A DNA stretch of 64,000 bases from Roseicella frigidaeris (GTDB lineage: Bacteria > Pseudomonadota > Alphaproteobacteria > Acetobacterales > Acetobacteraceae): assembly GCF_003258945.1 (NCBI RefSeq), contig NZ_QLIX01000006.1, forward strand, positions 124,001 through 188,000, read 5' to 3'. Under the pieces are notes generated by a model, which was not told where the DNA came from, did no database searches, and saw only the letters and a program-made list of their open reading frames with translations. Shown here piece by piece: positions 8,163 through 17,407 of the stretch (positions are counted from its first letter, which is position 1; every line of letters starts with the position of its first letter). The position numbers and the translations under genes are program-made.

Positions 8163-8930
8163 ATGTTGCACCGCCCCACCCGCCGTCCGCAATTCTTCTA
8201 CACCACCGCGCCCCTGCCCTGCCCCTATCTGGCGGGCAGGACGGAGCGCAAGATCGTGACCGAGCTGACCGGCCCGGATGCGGAGGCGCTGCACGACCGG
8301 CTCTCCCGCGCCGGCTTCCGCCGCAGCCACAACATCGCCTATTCGCCGGTCTGCCCGGGCTGCAACGCCTGCATCCCGATCCGCATCCTGGCGCCGCAAT
8401 TCGAGCTCAACCGGGCGCAGCGCAAGCTGCAGCGGATCAATGGCGACGTCGCCGGCTTCGAGATGCCGGCCCGGGCGACCGCCGAGCAGTTCCAGCTCTT
8501 CCAGCGCTACCAGCAGGCGCGGCACGGCGACGGCGACATGGCGGCGATGGGCTTCTACGACTATCGCGCCATGGTCGAGGACACGCCGATCACCACCGGC
8601 ATGGTGGAGTTCCGCGACGCCCAGGACCGGCTGCTCGGCGCCTGCCTCACCGACTGGCTCTCGGACGGGCTCTCGGCGGTCTATTCCTTCTTCGACCCGG
8701 CCGAGGCGCGGCGCAGCCTCGGCAGCTGGGCCATCCTCTGGCTGGTGCAGCGGGCGGTGGCGCTCGGCCTGCCCTATGTCTATCTCGGCTACTGGGTGCC
8801 GGAGAGCCGGAAGATGTCCTACAAAAGCCGCTTCCGGCCGAGCGAGGTGCTGATGGGCGGCGTCTGGCGGGTGCTCGAGGAGAGCGCCGCGGCGCCCGAG
8901 CCGGCGGTGGTGCCGGAGACGGCGGGCTAG
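8163..8930 (+). CDS. bpt: Aminoacyl-tRNA:protein transferase (Bpt/Ate type)
   Basis: A 255-residue GNAT-fold transferase of the bacterial Bpt / eukaryotic Ate1 family, which adds Leu (Bpt) or Arg to N-terminal acidic residues and so makes N-degrons for ClpAP. Diagnostic features are FFYTTAPLPCPYL near the N-terminus, the cysteine motif VCPGCNACIPIRI, and DGLSAVYSFFDP plus YKSRFRP near the C-terminus. Length fits the bacterial family. A TTG at 8124 would add 13 unconserved residues, so the ATG at 8163 was chosen. It begins 70 bases after the acylase gene and precedes the radical SAM gene on the same strand. Confidence 0.9.
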   Translation: MLHRPTRRPQFFYTTAPLPCPYLAGRTERKIVTELTGPDAEALHDRLSRAGFRRSHNIAYSPVCPGCNACIPIRILAPQFELNRAQRKLQRINGDVAGFEMPARATAEQFQLFQRYQQARHGDGDMAAMGFYDYRAMVEDTPITTGMVEFRDAQDRLLGACLTDWLSDGLSAVYSFFDPAEARRSLGSWAILWLVQRAVALGLPYVYLGYWVPESRKMSYKSRFRPSEVLMGGVWRVLEESAAAPEPAVVPETAG

Positions 8931-9012
8931 CCTTCCCCACCCCACCCCATCCCCTTGGCAACGGCGGAACGGGGCTGGCGCGGCGGCGGGGCTTCCCCAT
9001 CTCTCGCCCTGC

Positions 9013-10080
9013 ATGACCGGCGCCCCCGCCACCCCGCTCCTCGACATCCGCCGGATCTATTGCGAGCCCGCCGCCGCCGCGCTGCCGCGCGGCGCCGCCA
9101 TCCTGGCGCGCTTCCCCGCCGCCGAGCGCATCCCGGTCGAGTCGCACTGGCGCATCCCGGCGCTGCGCGAGGGCGATCCCGGCGACTACCTGCGGCCGAA
9201 GCGCGAGACGCTGGTGCTCGGCGTGAAGCAAGGCCTCGGCTTCCGCCCGAACGGGCGCAGCGCCGACTTCATCGCCCCCTCCACCTCGAATGGCTGCGCC
9301 ATGGCCTGCGCCTATTGCTATGTCGCGCGCCGCAAGGGCCACGCCAACCCGATCACCGCCTTCGCCAACATCGAGGCGATCCTGGCGGCGACGGCGCGGC
9401 ACGCGGCGCGGCTCGGCCCGAAGCCGCAGCCGAACCAGGTCGATCCGGCGGCCTGGGTCTACGACCTCGGCGAGAACGGCGATCTCTCGGTCGATGCCCT
9501 CATCTCCGACAATGTCCGCGACCTCGTCGCCCTGTTCCGCACCCTGCCCAACGCCAAGGGCAGCTTCGCCACGAAAGGGGTGAACCCGGCCCTGCTGGAC
9601 TACGACCCGCAGGGCCGCACCCGCATCCGCATGTCGCTGATGCCGCCCGGCCTGGCCCGGCTGCTCGACGTGCGGGCCGCGCCGGTCGAGGCGCGCATCG
9701 CCGCCCTGCCCGAGCTGCACCGCGCCGGCTATGAGGTGCAGGTGAACTTCTCCCCGGTGGTGCTGCGCGAGGGCTGGGAGGCGGAGTGGGCGGCGCTGTT
9801 CCAGGCGCTCGACGATGCCTTGCCGGCGGCGATGAAGCCCGGCCTCGCGGCCGAGGTGATCATGCTCACCCACAACGCGGCGCTGCACGAGATGAACCTC
9901 GCCTGGCATCCGAAGGCGGAGGCGCTGCTCTGGCGCCCCGACCTCCAGGAGGAGAAGCGGAGCGGCACCGGCGCGGTCAATCTCCGCTACCGCGCCGCCT
10001 GGAAGGCGCGCTGGCTCGCCCGCTTCCAGGCGCTGCTCGCCGCCCGCCTGCCCTATTGCCGGGTGCGCTACGCCTTCTGA
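9013..10080 (+). CDS. Radical SAM protein, spore-photoproduct-lyase-like family
   Basis: A 355-residue radical SAM enzyme with the cluster motif CAMACAYC (Cys95, Cys99, Cys102) that holds the [4Fe-4S] cluster for S-adenosylmethionine cleavage. The surrounding sequence (STSNGCAMACAYCYVARRKGH, then LGENGDLSVDAL and SFATKG) matches the SPL-like family common in non-sporulating Gram-negatives, a subfamily distinct from true spore photoproduct lyase. A DNA-photoproduct role is therefore possible but not established. It begins 83 bases after the transferase gene and converges with the hydrolase gene at 10116. Confidence 0.85.
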   Translation: MTGAPATPLLDIRRIYCEPAAAALPRGAAILARFPAAERIPVESHWRIPALREGDPGDYLRPKRETLVLGVKQGLGFRPNGRSADFIAPSTSNGCAMACAYCYVARRKGHANPITAFANIEAILAATARHAARLGPKPQPNQVDPAAWVYDLGENGDLSVDALISDNVRDLVALFRTLPNAKGSFATKGVNPALLDYDPQGRTRIRMSLMPPGLARLLDVRAAPVEARIAALPELHRAGYEVQVNFSPVVLREGWEAEWAALFQALDDALPAAMKPGLAAEVIMLTHNAALHEMNLAWHPKAEALLWRPDLQEEKRSGTGAVNLRYRAAWKARWLARFQALLAARLPYCRVRYAF

Positions 10081-10115
10081 TATCGAGCGCAGGCCGGCCT
10101 CCGGCGGCCTCGGCG

Positions 10116-11261
10116 TCAGGGCGGCCCGGCGATGTCGAAGATGCTCGGCAGCAGGACATGGGTGCGGGCGCGCACCAGGTCGCCCAGGGGCTCGCGGGCC
10201 AAGCGATCCGCCGCGGCCAGGGGCTGGCGCGTCTGCTCCAGCCGCGCCGCGTCGCCGGCGAAGGCGGCCGCCAGATGCGCCCGGACATTCTGGTTGTTGC
10301 GGTAGTACTGGTGGTGGATGGAATCCCATTCGGTGCCGCCGGCCGCCAGGATGCGGCCGCGATCGACCGCGTTGATCCCCGGCAGGCAATCCACCACCGC
10401 CACATGCCCCGGCAGCCCCTCCAGCCGGCCCGGCCCGACATGGCCGAGGCGCCGCCCGCCGCCATTGGCCAGGCCGCTCACCGTCTCCAGCACCGGATCG
10501 ACATTGGTGCCGATCGTCACCGCCCGGGCGAGATCGGCCAGCCGCAGCAGCGGCGTGCCGGCCTGGCCGAGATGCTGGTCGATATCCGCCGCCATCAGCA
10601 CCGCATGCCGGATGGCGAGGCGGTCGGCGGGCGCCGGCCAGCCGGGGGCGAAGCTGGAGAGGGCGTGGTGCAGCACCCAATTCCCCATGCTGTGCGCCAG
10701 CAGGGCGAGGCGCCGCCCCGGCGCGCCGGCGGCGGCGCGGGCCAGCAGCACCTCCTGCAGCAGCCGGGCCATGGCCGGGCCGCTCCGCATCGCCGAATCC
10801 TGGTCCGTGCGATAGGGCTCGGCGGCCGCATCGAGGTCGAGGCCCTGCAGCCGGCCGAGCGTTACGCCGAGGGAGGGCCAGGCGCAGACCAGGGGCACCA
10901 GCCGCACCCCGGGCTCGGCCCCGGCATAGAATTCGACGATCTGCGCCGCGCGTCGCAGCACGCCCTCGAGGCCGTTGGCGAAGCCGTGCAGCCAGAGCAG
11001 CGGCACCCCGTCCACCCCCGCCTCGGCGAGCCAGGCGGCGAACGCCGCGCCGGCGGCGGGCGACGGCCGGGGATCGGCCAGGGCCAGGGCGCCGGTCTCG
11101 GTGATCTCGAGCAGGTCGCGCTCCGCCTCGGTCCGCAGCGGGTCGCCGAGCTCGGCCAGCCGCGCCTCGCCGAAGCGCAGCCCCTCCAGCCGCGCGGCAT
11201 CGCCGACCGGCGGCGGCAGGGCGCCGGCCCGGTTGGTGGCGAAGAAGACGCGGATCGCCAT
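10116..11261 (-). CDS. Alpha/beta hydrolase (DUF900-type)
   Basis: A 381-residue hydrolase beginning MAIRVFFATNRAG, a start typical of DUF900 alpha/beta hydrolases. LLWLHGFANGLEGVLRRAAQ gives the oxyanion region and LLAHSMGNWVLHHAL the nucleophile elbow (G/A-x-S-x-G variant, AHSMG); a later DIDQHL and GTNVDPVL region and the HVAVVDCLPGINAV segment belong to the same domain. No signal peptide is visible, so it is probably cytoplasmic; the substrate is unknown. GGGGAGG precedes the ATG. It lies convergent to the radical SAM gene and codirectional with, but 85 bases downstream of, parC. Confidence 0.85.
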   Translation of the reverse strand: MAIRVFFATNRAGALPPPVGDAARLEGLRFGEARLAELGDPLRTEAERDLLEITETGALALADPRPSPAAGAAFAAWLAEAGVDGVPLLWLHGFANGLEGVLRRAAQIVEFYAGAEPGVRLVPLVCAWPSLGVTLGRLQGLDLDAAAEPYRTDQDSAMRSGPAMARLLQEVLLARAAAGAPGRRLALLAHSMGNWVLHHALSSFAPGWPAPADRLAIRHAVLMAADIDQHLGQAGTPLLRLADLARAVTIGTNVDPVLETVSGLANGGGRRLGHVGPGRLEGLPGHVAVVDCLPGINAVDRGRILAAGGTEWDSIHHQYYRNNQNVRAHLAAAFAGDAARLEQTRQPLAAADRLAREPLGDLVRARTHVLLPSIFDIAGPP

Positions 11262-11345
11262 GGCTGGCCTCCCCCTGCTGGGGCGCCAGCCTAGGGCGGC
11301 CGCGCCGGCCGGGCCGTGCGGCGGCGCACGCCGCGGCGCGGCCGA

Positions 11346-13670
11346 TCAGCCGAAGCGGTTGCTGCGCGGGAAGCCGTTCGGCGGCATCTTGCCCGCCCCG
11401 GCCCGGTTGCCGCGCCAGGGGGTGAGGTCGGTCTCCACCCGCTGCCGGTCGCCGAGCGCCCAGCTCAGCCCCTCCTTGCGGGTGAAGACCTTGAGGTCGG
11501 ACAACTCGCCATCCTTGTAGGATTGCAGCTGCACGCCGCGGCCGCGCGCCATCTCCGGCACTTGGTCGAGCGGGAAGAGCAACAGCTTGCGGTTGCTGCC
11601 GATGACGGCGACGGTGTCGCCCTCGGCCGGCGCGCAGGCCGCCGCCTCGCGGCCTGGCTCCAGCACCAGCACCTGCTTGCCGGTGCGGCGCTCGGCCAGC
11701 AGGTCCTCGCCCTTCACCAGGAAGCCGCGGCCGTCGCTGCCGGCGACGAGGTAGCGCCGGCCCTCCTCGTGCACGAAGAGGCAGAGGATGGCGTCCTCGT
11801 TCGTCAGCTCCACCATCAGCCGCACCGGCTGGCCGTCGCCGCGGCCGCGCGGCACCGCATCGGCCTTCAGCGTATAGGCCTTGCCGTTGGTGGCGAAGAG
11901 GACGAGGCGGTCGGTGCTCTGGGCATGCACCCAGGTGTGCAGGCTGTCGCCCTCCTTGAAGCGCAGCTCGGCATCCTCGGCGATGTGCCCCTTCTGGGCG
12001 CGGATCCAGCCCTTCTCGGAGAGGATGACGGTGATCGGCTCGCGCTCGACGAAGGCGGTCTCGTCCACCAGCACCGCCGGCAGCAGCCGGCCGGTCTCGG
12101 TGCGCCGCTTGCCGAGCGCGCCCTCCCCGAAGCGCTCCCGCGTCGCCCGCAGCTCGGCCTCGATCGTCTCCCAGCGCCGGCCCTCGGACTGCATCAGGCC
12201 GCGCAGCGCCTTCTGCTCGGCCGAGAGCTTCCTGTGCTCCTTGCGGATCTCCATCTCCTCGAGCTTGCGGAGCGCGCGCAGCCGCATGTCGAGGATGGCG
12301 TTGGCCTGCACCTCGGTCAGGCCGAAGGCGGCCATCAGCGCCTCCTTCGGCTTGTCCTCCTCGCGGACGATGCGGATCACCTCGTCGAGGTTGAGGTAGA
12401 CGATGAGGTAGCCGTCGAGGATCTCGAGCCGCCGGGCGATGGCGGCGAGGCGATGCTCGCTCCGCCGCACCAGCACCACGTGCCGGTGCTCCAGCCAGGA
12501 CCAGACCACCTCCGCCAGGCCCATGACGCGCGGCGTGCGCTCGGCATCCAGCACGTTCATGTTGAGCGGGATGCGCGCCTCGAGCCCGGTCGCGCGGAAC
12601 AGCGTCTCCATCAGCACGCCGGGATCGACCGTGCGGCTCTTCGGCTCCAGCACGATGCGCACCACGTCGGTGCTCTCGTCGCGGATGTCGCCGAGCAGCG
12701 GGAGCTTCTTCTCCTCCATGAGCTGGGCGATCTGCTCGATGAGCTTCGCCTTCTGCACCTGGTAGGGGATCTCGCTCACCACCACGCCCCAGCTGCCGTT
12801 CTTGCCGGCCACCTTCTCCCAGCGCGCCCGCACCCGGAAGCCGCCGCGGCCGCTGGCATAGGCCTCGCGGATCGCCTCGGGCGGCTCGACCAGCACGCCG
12901 CCGGTCGGGAAGTCCGGCCCCGGCAGCACCGCCAGCATGGGCGCGAGGCTGGCGGCGAGGAACCCGGCGCGCGCCGAGGGCGCGGCCCCCTCGGCCGGCG
13001 CGGCCGGCCGCACCGCGTCGAGGGTGAGCCGGCGCTCGCGGAACAGCGCGAGCTGCGCCAGCGCCGCGTCGCAGAGCTCGCCGGCATTGTGCGGCGGGAT
13101 CGCCGTCGCCATGCCGACGGCGATGCCGTTGGCGCCGTTCGCCAGCAGGTTCGGGAAGGCCGCCGGCAGCACCACCGGCTCCTGCTCCTCGCCATCGTAG
13201 GTGGCGCGGAAATCGACGGTGTCCTCGTCGATCCCCTGGAGCATGGCCTGCGCCACCTCGGTCAGGCGGGCCTCGGTGTAGCGCATGGCGGCGGCGTTAT
13301 CGCCGTCGATGTTGCCGAAATTCCCCTGCCCCTCGACCAGCGGGTAGCGGGCGGCGAAATCCTGGGCGAGGCGGACCATGGCGTCGTAGATCGCGGCGTC
13401 GCCATGCGGGTGGTACTTGCCCATGACGTCGCCGACGATGCGGGCGCATTTCTTGAAGCCCGCCGCCGGGTCCAACTTGAGTTGGTGCATGGCCCAGAGC
13501 AGCCGGCGATGCACCGGCTTCAGCCCGTCCCGCACATCCGGCAGCGAACGCGCCATGATGGTGGAGAGGGCATAGGCGAGGTAGCGTTCGGACAGGGCAT
13601 CCGCGAGGCGGGCGTCCCTGATGTTGCCGCCATCCGGCGCGGCCGGCGGGGCCTTGATGTCGTCGGGCAT
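11346..13670 (-). CDS. parC: DNA topoisomerase IV subunit A
   Basis: A 774-residue DNA breakage-reunion subunit that works with ParE. The N-terminal domain shows [19 protein letters not shown], the quinolone-determining region [14 protein letters not shown] (residues 85-98), and the catalytic tyrosine Tyr131 in [11 protein letters not shown]. The C-terminal beta-pinwheel is shorter and lacks a GyrA box, supporting ParC over GyrA. At the position equal to Ser80 of E. coli ParC it has Ala92, with Asp96 at the second hotspot. The start at 13670 fits the family. It is 34 bases downstream of recO on the same strand, an arrangement seen in related alphaproteobacteria. Confidence 0.95.
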   Translation of the reverse strand: MPDDIKAPPAAPDGGNIRDARLADALSERYLAYALSTIMARSLPDVRDGLKPVHRRLLWAMHQLKLDPAAGFKKCARIVGDVMGKYHPHGDAAIYDAMVRLAQDFAARYPLVEGQGNFGNIDGDNAAAMRYTEARLTEVAQAMLQGIDEDTVDFRATYDGEEQEPVVLPAAFPNLLANGANGIAVGMATAIPPHNAGELCDAALAQLALFRERRLTLDAVRPAAPAEGAAPSARAGFLAASLAPMLAVLPGPDFPTGGVLVEPPEAIREAYASGRGGFRVRARWEKVAGKNGSWGVVVSEIPYQVQKAKLIEQIAQLMEEKKLPLLGDIRDESTDVVRIVLEPKSRTVDPGVLMETLFRATGLEARIPLNMNVLDAERTPRVMGLAEVVWSWLEHRHVVLVRRSEHRLAAIARRLEILDGYLIVYLNLDEVIRIVREEDKPKEALMAAFGLTEVQANAILDMRLRALRKLEEMEIRKEHRKLSAEQKALRGLMQSEGRRWETIEAELRATRERFGEGALGKRRTETGRLLPAVLVDETAFVEREPITVILSEKGWIRAQKGHIAEDAELRFKEGDSLHTWVHAQSTDRLVLFATNGKAYTLKADAVPRGRGDGQPVRLMVELTNEDAILCLFVHEEGRRYLVAGSDGRGFLVKGEDLLAERRTGKQVLVLEPGREAAACAPAEGDTVAVIGSNRKLLLFPLDQVPEMARGRGVQLQSYKDGELSDLKVFTRKEGLSWALGDRQRVETDLTPWRGNRAGAGKMPPNGFPRSNRFG

Positions 13671-13704
13671 GGAGCTCCGGGATTCGCGCTTCGTTCCCCT
13701 CCTT

Positions 13705-14517
13705 CTAGCGCGTCCGGCCGCTCTCCGCCACGTCCTCGGCCAGGACCGGGCCCGGCGGGACGCGCCGCGCCACCCGGTCCTGCAGCAGGGCGCGCGCCTG
13801 CGGCAGCCCCTCCGGCCGCTCGGCGAAGACGTCGCGGGCGAGGAAATGCCCGGTCAGCCGCAGCCCCGCCAGCCAGTCCGCCGGCCCCTCGCCGGCCGAC
13901 TGGCCGAGCAGGTAGGGCGGCAGCGGCAGCAGCCGGTCGCGCCAGGGGGCGCCGGCGGCGGCGCTGACGGCGCGGCCGGTGCGGGGCGAGACGAAGACCA
14001 GCTCCTCCGCCGTGCCGGTCGCGGCGCAGCGGCCGAGATCGAGCCCGTAGCCGAGCTCGCCGAGCAGCGCCGCCTCCCAGCGCACATAGTCGGGCAGCAG
14101 CGCCGCCGCCTGCCCCGCCCCCTGCCCTGCCCCGTCCCCTGCCCCCTGGGACAGCCGGGCGACCAGCGAGACCAGCCCCTGGAAGCAGCGGGGATGCGGC
14201 ACCCGCTCGGGCAGCGCCGCCTCGGCGACGGCGCAGGCGGCCGAGAGCAGCGCCAGCGCCAGCGGCTCCTCCATGGCCAGCGCCGCCGCCGGATGCACCA
14301 GCTCGCCGGTCAGGCTGCCGAGCTGCTCCGGCAGCCGCGCCACCCAGCGCGCCTCGACCAGGTTGCCGCGCTGCCAGACCGGCGCCTGGGCGCGCGAGGC
14401 GCCGCCCTTGGCGAGGCCGGCATGCCGCCCCAGCGCCTCGGTCAGCAGCGAGACCACCGCGCCGCTCTCGCCGAGCGGCCGGGCGTCGAGCACCACGGCG
14501 GGGGCCTGCCATTCCAT
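13705..14517 (-). CDS. recO: DNA repair protein RecO
   Basis: A 270-residue RecO, the mediator that anneals single-stranded DNA and, with RecR, loads RecA onto SSB-coated DNA. The OB-fold N-terminus MEWQAPAVVLDARPLGESGAVVSLLTE is typical, followed by the helical domain. The zinc-binding Cys cluster of some RecO proteins is not evident. Between about residues 125 and 140 a low-complexity stretch rich in GAG/QGAG repeats, coded by a CCTGCCCC-type simple repeat near 14105-14155, is probably a lineage-specific linker. A GTG at 14520 is an alternative start. It is first in a probable recO-parC operon. Confidence 0.85.
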   Translation of the reverse strand: MEWQAPAVVLDARPLGESGAVVSLLTEALGRHAGLAKGGASRAQAPVWQRGNLVEARWVARLPEQLGSLTGELVHPAAALAMEEPLALALLSAACAVAEAALPERVPHPRCFQGLVSLVARLSQGAGDGAGQGAGQAAALLPDYVRWEAALLGELGYGLDLGRCAATGTAEELVFVSPRTGRAVSAAAGAPWRDRLLPLPPYLLGQSAGEGPADWLAGLRLTGHFLARDVFAERPEGLPQARALLQDRVARRVPPGPVLAEDVAESGRTR

Positions 14518-14700
14518 CACCGCAGCATATGGCGTGCGGCCCCGGCCGGCGCCAGCCGGGCGCCGGCCGCCCCGGCGCCGGCCGCCTCAGAACACTGTGC
14601 GCGCTGCGCTGCGGCAACGGCCCGGCGCAACCCGGGGCGGGTCCGCATTGTTCCATGCCGGGGCGGCGCGACGCCCCTCGGCAGCAGGGAGGGCGAGCGC

Positions 14701-15801
14701 ATGTCCGAGATCGAGGAGCTCGCCAGGCTGCGGCCGCTGCCGCTGCGCTTCGCCCATCTCGCCGGCGGCTTCTGGCGCGGCCCGACGCGCTGGCAGGCGA
14801 TGGCCCTGACCGGCATCCTAGGCAGCCTGACCGCCGCCGAGATCGCCCTCTCGGTTCGCTTCAACGCCTGGCTCGGCGACCTCTTCGACGTGCTGGAGCG
14901 CCGCGCCGCCGGCGAGCTGGCGGCGCAATGCCTGGTCTTCGCGGCGCTCGTCCTCGGCTTCGGCCTGCAGGCCGGGCTGCACCTCACCTGCCGCCGGGCC
15001 CTGCAGCTCCGTTGGCGGCGCTGGCTGACCGAGCGGCTCGCCGGGGCCTGGCTGCGCCGCGCCGAGCCGCTCGACGCCAGCAGCGGCGCCGCCAACATCG
15101 ACGGCCGCATCGCCGAGGATATCCGCATCGCCACCGAGGAGGCGGTGGAGCTGTGCGGCTCGCTCTGGCAGGCGCTGCTGCTGCTGGTGGTCTTCGGCAG
15201 CCTGCTCTGGGAGATCTCCGGCAGCCCGAGCTTCACGATCCTCGGCCAGGAGGTCCGCATCGCCGGCTACATGGTCTGGCTCGCCCTGCTCTACGCCCTG
15301 GTCAGCGGCGTCGCCGCCTTCGTGCTCGGCCGGCCGCTGGTGCCGGCGACCGACCGGCGCCAGGCGGCGGAGGCCGAGTTCCGCGTCGCCCTGGTGCATC
15401 TGCGCGACAACCGGCCGGCCTCGCGGCTGGGCGGGCTGGCGCGGCTGCGGCCGCTCTTCGCCGGCATCGCCCGCACCTGGGACGGCCAGACCCGCAGCAT
15501 GGCGCGGCTCTCCGGCTACAATGCCGGGCATGGCCGGCTGACGACGACCTTCCCGATCCTCGCCGGGCTGCCGGGCTATTTCCAGGGCGTGGTCTCGCTC
15601 GGCGGGCTGATGCAGGGGGCGCAGGCTTTCCAGCAGCTCGCCGCGGCGCTGACCTGGCCGGTGACCAGCATGGAGCGGGTGGCGACCTGGGGCGCCTCGG
15701 CCGAGCGGGTTCTGGCGCTGCAGGCGGCGCTGGCCGCCGGCGAGGCCCCCGCCCCCGCCGCGGCGCCCGCCCCGGCGGTGCTGCCGGTGCCGGCGGGCTG
15801 A
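14701..15801 (+). CDS. SbmA/BacA-like ABC transporter transmembrane protein without ATPase domain
   Basis: A 366-residue integral membrane protein with the ABC-exporter transmembrane fold of the SbmA/BacA and ABC_membrane_2 (vitamin B12/long-chain acyl transporter) group. Seen here are membrane segments near residues 32-50, 75-95, 155-175 and 185-210, and the helical segment RIAEDIRIATEEAVELCGSLWQ typical of the family. It stops after the membrane domain with an Ala/Pro-rich tail (PAPAAAPAPAVLPVPAG) and has no Walker A or signature motif. BacA/SbmA members lack the ATPase too and use proton motive force to import peptides and antibiotics, so this could be a complete importer. GGGAGGGCG precedes the ATG; a 3'-associated repeat follows the stop. 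Confidence 0.8.
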   Translation: MSEIEELARLRPLPLRFAHLAGGFWRGPTRWQAMALTGILGSLTAAEIALSVRFNAWLGDLFDVLERRAAGELAAQCLVFAALVLGFGLQAGLHLTCRRALQLRWRRWLTERLAGAWLRRAEPLDASSGAANIDGRIAEDIRIATEEAVELCGSLWQALLLLVVFGSLLWEISGSPSFTILGQEVRIAGYMVWLALLYALVSGVAAFVLGRPLVPATDRRQAAEAEFRVALVHLRDNRPASRLGGLARLRPLFAGIARTWDGQTRSMARLSGYNAGHGRLTTTFPILAGLPGYFQGVVSLGGLMQGAQAFQQLAAALTWPVTSMERVATWGASAERVLALQAALAAGEAPAPAAAPAPAVLPVPAG

Positions 15802-15804
15802 TCC

Positions 15805-15943
15805 CGGACGGCCGTTGCTGGTGACCCATCGACGGCCCCCTCGAGCGCCGGGCGGGTTGCTCCGCGCCCTTGGCTGCGCGGCACGAGCCGCGGCGCCCGG
15901 TCGGGCGCGCGGCATGAACGGGACATTCATGCCGCTGGCATGA
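15805..15943 (-). repeat. Structured dispersed repeat, copy R1
   Basis: Reverse-oriented copy (reading from 15943 to 15805) of the family also found at 22869-23018 and 54926-55111. It starts a few bases after the transporter stop codon with the shared end ACGGCCGTTGCTGGTGACCC, and contains the hairpins GGCCGT...ACGGCC, GCGCCC-GACC-GGGCGC and TCATGCC-GCT-GGCATGA (15927-15943). The last is TCATACC-GAA-GGTATGA in the copy at 54926, a paired A-T to G-C change. Confidence 0.8.
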
Positions 15944-16009
15944 GACGCGGCCCGGCGCGGCGCTGGGCCGCCTGCGTCACGCCTTCGGTCATCCCCGCAG
16001 GCGATCGCC

Positions 16010-17407
16010 CTACCCCGCCGCCCCCCGCCCCGGCAGTTCCAGCCGCGCCAGCAAGCCGCCCTCCGGGCTCCGCCCGAGGCTCAGCGCGCCGCCATGCAGG
16101 GCCGCCAGATCGGCGACGATGGGCAGGCCGAGGCCCGATCCCGGCGCCGCCTCGTCGAGCCGCACCCCGCGCCCGAGCACCGCGGCGCGGCTCGCCTCCG
16201 GCACGCCCGGCCCGTCATCGCCGACCTCGATGACCACCAGGCCCGGCGCCGCCCGCACCGCCACCCACACCCGCCGCGTCGCCCATTTGCAGGCATTCTC
16301 CAACAGGTTGCCGAGCATCTCGGCCAGGTCCTGGCGGTCGATCCGCACCCGCGCCGCGGCATCGCCCCCAAGCTCGATCGCCACCCCATCCTCGGCGAAG
16401 AGGCGGGCGAGGGCGCGGGCCATCTCCTCTGCCACCTCGAGCGGCGCCGCCTCGGCGGCACGCGCCAGCCCCGGCGCGGCGCTCGCCCGGGCGCGGGCCA
16501 GATGGTGCCGCACCAGCCGGTCCAGCGCCTCGGCCTGCACCCGCGCCTCCTCCGGCGCCGGCACCGGGCCGGCCGCCTCCGGGCCGAGGGCGTTGCGCAG
16601 CACCGCGATCGGCGTCTTCAGCGCATGCGCGAGGTTGCCGAGATGCGACCGCGCCCGCTCCACCGTCGCGTGGTTCTGCGCCACCAGCTCGTCGATCTCG
16701 GCGACCAGCGGCGCCACCTCGGCCGGCGCCGGCACCTCGCCCAGCCGGTCGCGGGCGCCCGCCCGCACCTCCGCCAAGGCCTGGCGCAGCCGGCGCAGCG
16801 GCGCCAGGCCGAGCACCACCTGCCCGACCACCAGCCCGACCAGGCCGAGCCCGAACAGGGCGAAGGCCAGCACCAGGTTGCGCCGGAGATGCGCCAGCTC
16901 GGCATCCACCGGGCCGCGCGCCACCGCCACCTGCACATGCACCGGCGCGCTGGCCCGCAGCGGCACCACCTCGCGCTGCACCAGCCGCAGCCGCTCGCCG
17001 CGCGGGCCGAGGATGTCGGAGATGGCGACCGACCCGGGGGCGGCGCCAGGCCCGCCGCCCTCGCGCGGCGCCGGCAGGCCGGAATCCCAGAGCGAGCGGG
17101 AGCGCGCGGTGGCGCCGTCCGGCCCGGTGAGCTGCCAGTAGCGGCCGGAGAGCGGGCGCTCCAGATCGGGATCGGGCAGCGGCCGGGCGAGGCGCGGCCG
17201 GCCATCGGCATCGAGGCCGGTGGCCGCGGCCACGGCATCGAGCAGCCCGGTGGTGCGGGCGTCGAAGGCATCCTCGACCTGGTCGATGACGAGGTCGGTG
17301 ACGTACCAGCCAACCAGCGTCAGCCCGCCGGCGACCCAGAGCGCGCTTGCCAGGGCGAGGCGGAGGGTGAGCGAGGCGCGCGCCGCGCGAAGCATCCCGC
17401 CCGTCAC
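16010..17407 (-). CDS. Two-component sensor histidine kinase
   Basis: A membrane histidine kinase of 465 residues. It has two transmembrane helices (about 13-35 and 178-200) around a periplasmic sensor domain of about 140 residues, a HAMP-like linker, the phosphoacceptor His261 in GNLAHALKTP, and an ATPase domain with the N box LLENACKWA, GDDGPGVP and GSGLGLPIV. The architecture resembles the PhoQ/QseC-type kinases. The GTG at 17407 overlaps the regulator's stop codon by 4 bases; an ATG at 17395 is an alternative start. It is last in the PepSY-regulator-kinase operon. The signal sensed is unknown; the operon partner suggests the cell envelope or metal/cation status. Confidence 0.9.
   Translation of the reverse strand: MTGGMLRAARASLTLRLALASALWVAGGLTLVGWYVTDLVIDQVEDAFDARTTGLLDAVAAATGLDADGRPRLARPLPDPDLERPLSGRYWQLTGPDGATARSRSLWDSGLPAPREGGGPGAAPGSVAISDILGPRGERLRLVQREVVPLRASAPVHVQVAVARGPVDAELAHLRRNLVLAFALFGLGLVGLVVGQVVLGLAPLRRLRQALAEVRAGARDRLGEVPAPAEVAPLVAEIDELVAQNHATVERARSHLGNLAHALKTPIAVLRNALGPEAAGPVPAPEEARVQAEALDRLVRHHLARARASAAPGLARAAEAAPLEVAEEMARALARLFAEDGVAIELGGDAAARVRIDRQDLAEMLGNLLENACKWATRRVWVAVRAAPGLVVIEVGDDGPGVPEASRAAVLGRGVRLDEAAPGSGLGLPIVADLAALHGGALSLGRSPEGGLLARLELPGRGAAG

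Noticed and set aside
5487-9047. Open reading frame of more than 1100 codons on the minus strand
   Set aside because: It lies opposite three well-recognised genes (acylase, transferase, radical SAM). Very high GC leaves few stops in all frames; the translation is Arg/Ala/Gly/Pro-rich with no family motif.
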